Source of the DNA: Pseudomonas sp. TH31
GTDB taxonomy: Bacteria > Pseudomonadota > Gammaproteobacteria > Pseudomonadales > Pseudomonadaceae
DNA: 64,000 nucleotides
Reading direction: 5' to 3'
NCBI RefSeq assembly: GCF_016650815.1
Contig: NZ_JAEKEZ010000038.1
Coordinates: 551,513-615,512 of the forward strand
Made by a program: the position numbers and the translations under genes. Positions 63,672 to 64,000 of this stretch are shown in pieces (positions within the stretch are counted from its first letter, which is position 1; every line of letters starts with the position of its first letter). Under the pieces are notes generated by a model, which searched no databases, was not told the DNA's origin, and saw nothing but the letters and a program-made list of their open reading frames with translations.

Positions 63672-64000
63672 TTCGGGGCACCTGCTGGGTCAAATGAGGT
63701 TCGTCTCCGGTCGGCGGGCAGCAGTGCGTGAAGGCCTGGGCGACTGCGCGCTGGCGGGACGAAAAAAAGGTCGTGGGGAAGGGCATCGAGGCGGGCGAAT
63801 AAGCGCCTGGTGTGATCAGGTCGATAGGGTTTGCACCGCGGCATGTCGATGGGCCGCCCTGACATCCGCTTGCGCCGATATCCCTCCACAAAGTGAGAAA
63901 AAATTAGAGCATTCGCTGCGTTATGTCTGTCATGGGAAGCAGGGACAACAGCGAAGAACGGGGCTTCGGGGCGCTTGGGCTGGGTCGCGCGAGTCTGTTA
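63672..64000 (-). promoter_or_regulatory. Upstream region of the NRPS operon
   Basis: No gene supported. This should contain the NRPS promoter. The ATG at 63671 has only a weak ribosome site (CAGGTG about nine bases upstream). At 63928-63947 there is TGTC...GACA with 12 bases between, loosely like the dyads bound by LuxR-type regulators of Pseudomonas lipopeptide genes; the inner positions match poorly. Confidence 0.35.

Noticed and set aside
1..64000. CRISPR array, prophage, rRNA or tRNA genes
   Set aside because: No regularly spaced repeats, phage structural genes, rRNA segments or foldable tRNAs were seen on reading both strands.

Overview
The window reads as chromosomal DNA of a fluorescent Pseudomonas (P. 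fluorescens complex). The grounds are high GC, a Pseudomonas-type REP element, NRPS dialect (dual condensation/epimerisation domains, LuxR plus NodT-type outer-membrane factor beside the synthetase) and gene families typical of that group. No database search was possible, so all names rest on motifs read by eye.

Layout. (1) 1-550: N-terminal part of an Orn/Lys/Arg decarboxylase cut by the window edge. (2) 958-16765, minus strand: one tightly packed 12-gene operon. It opens with the six ebo/EDB genes (a VTT-membrane-domain/EboD fusion, EboC UbiA prenyltransferase, EboA, EboB TatD-like hydrolase, EboE TIM barrel, EboF phosphatase/phosphodiesterase). It continues with a duplicated pair of genes (secreted single-CXXCH haem protein plus a large protein beginning MS[VI]LN), a secreted Cys-containing protein and a beta-propeller. 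(3) 17508-20021: DUF2235 hydrolase and a membrane diguanylate cyclase. (4) 20135-25898, minus: chromate/metal resistance block (chrB, chrA, a lone ChrB C-terminal domain, MFS, ArsB-like permease). (5) 26567-33115: REC-HDOD regulator, a 1516-residue hybrid histidine kinase and a REC-GGDEF output protein. (6) 33634-37405: small accessory genes, an IS3 remnant and a 24-residue membrane peptide. (7) 37417-39743: outer-membrane factor and LuxR regulator, then 40364-63671: two giant NRPS genes.

NRPS logic. Gene A is C-A(Ser)-T / C-A(Orn-like?)-T / dual C/E-A(His-like?)-T. Gene B is C-C*-A(Thr)-T / C-A(Thr)-T / dual C/E-A(Glu-like)-T / C-T-TE. The tandem C*, the terminal module without an A domain and the EntF-like first C domain make the product hard to match to any peptide I know. 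The window holds no tailoring enzyme that would explain the missing A domain.

A caution that shapes the annotation: 18 single-base frameshifts break 12 genes. All but one are a missing base, and all lie in homopolymers or at CC(C)GGG junctions. Adding (or once removing) the base restores one intact conserved frame each time, and each corrected length is then divisible by three. I therefore annotate whole genes across these points and treat the breaks as probable uncorrected sequencing error rather than gene decay.
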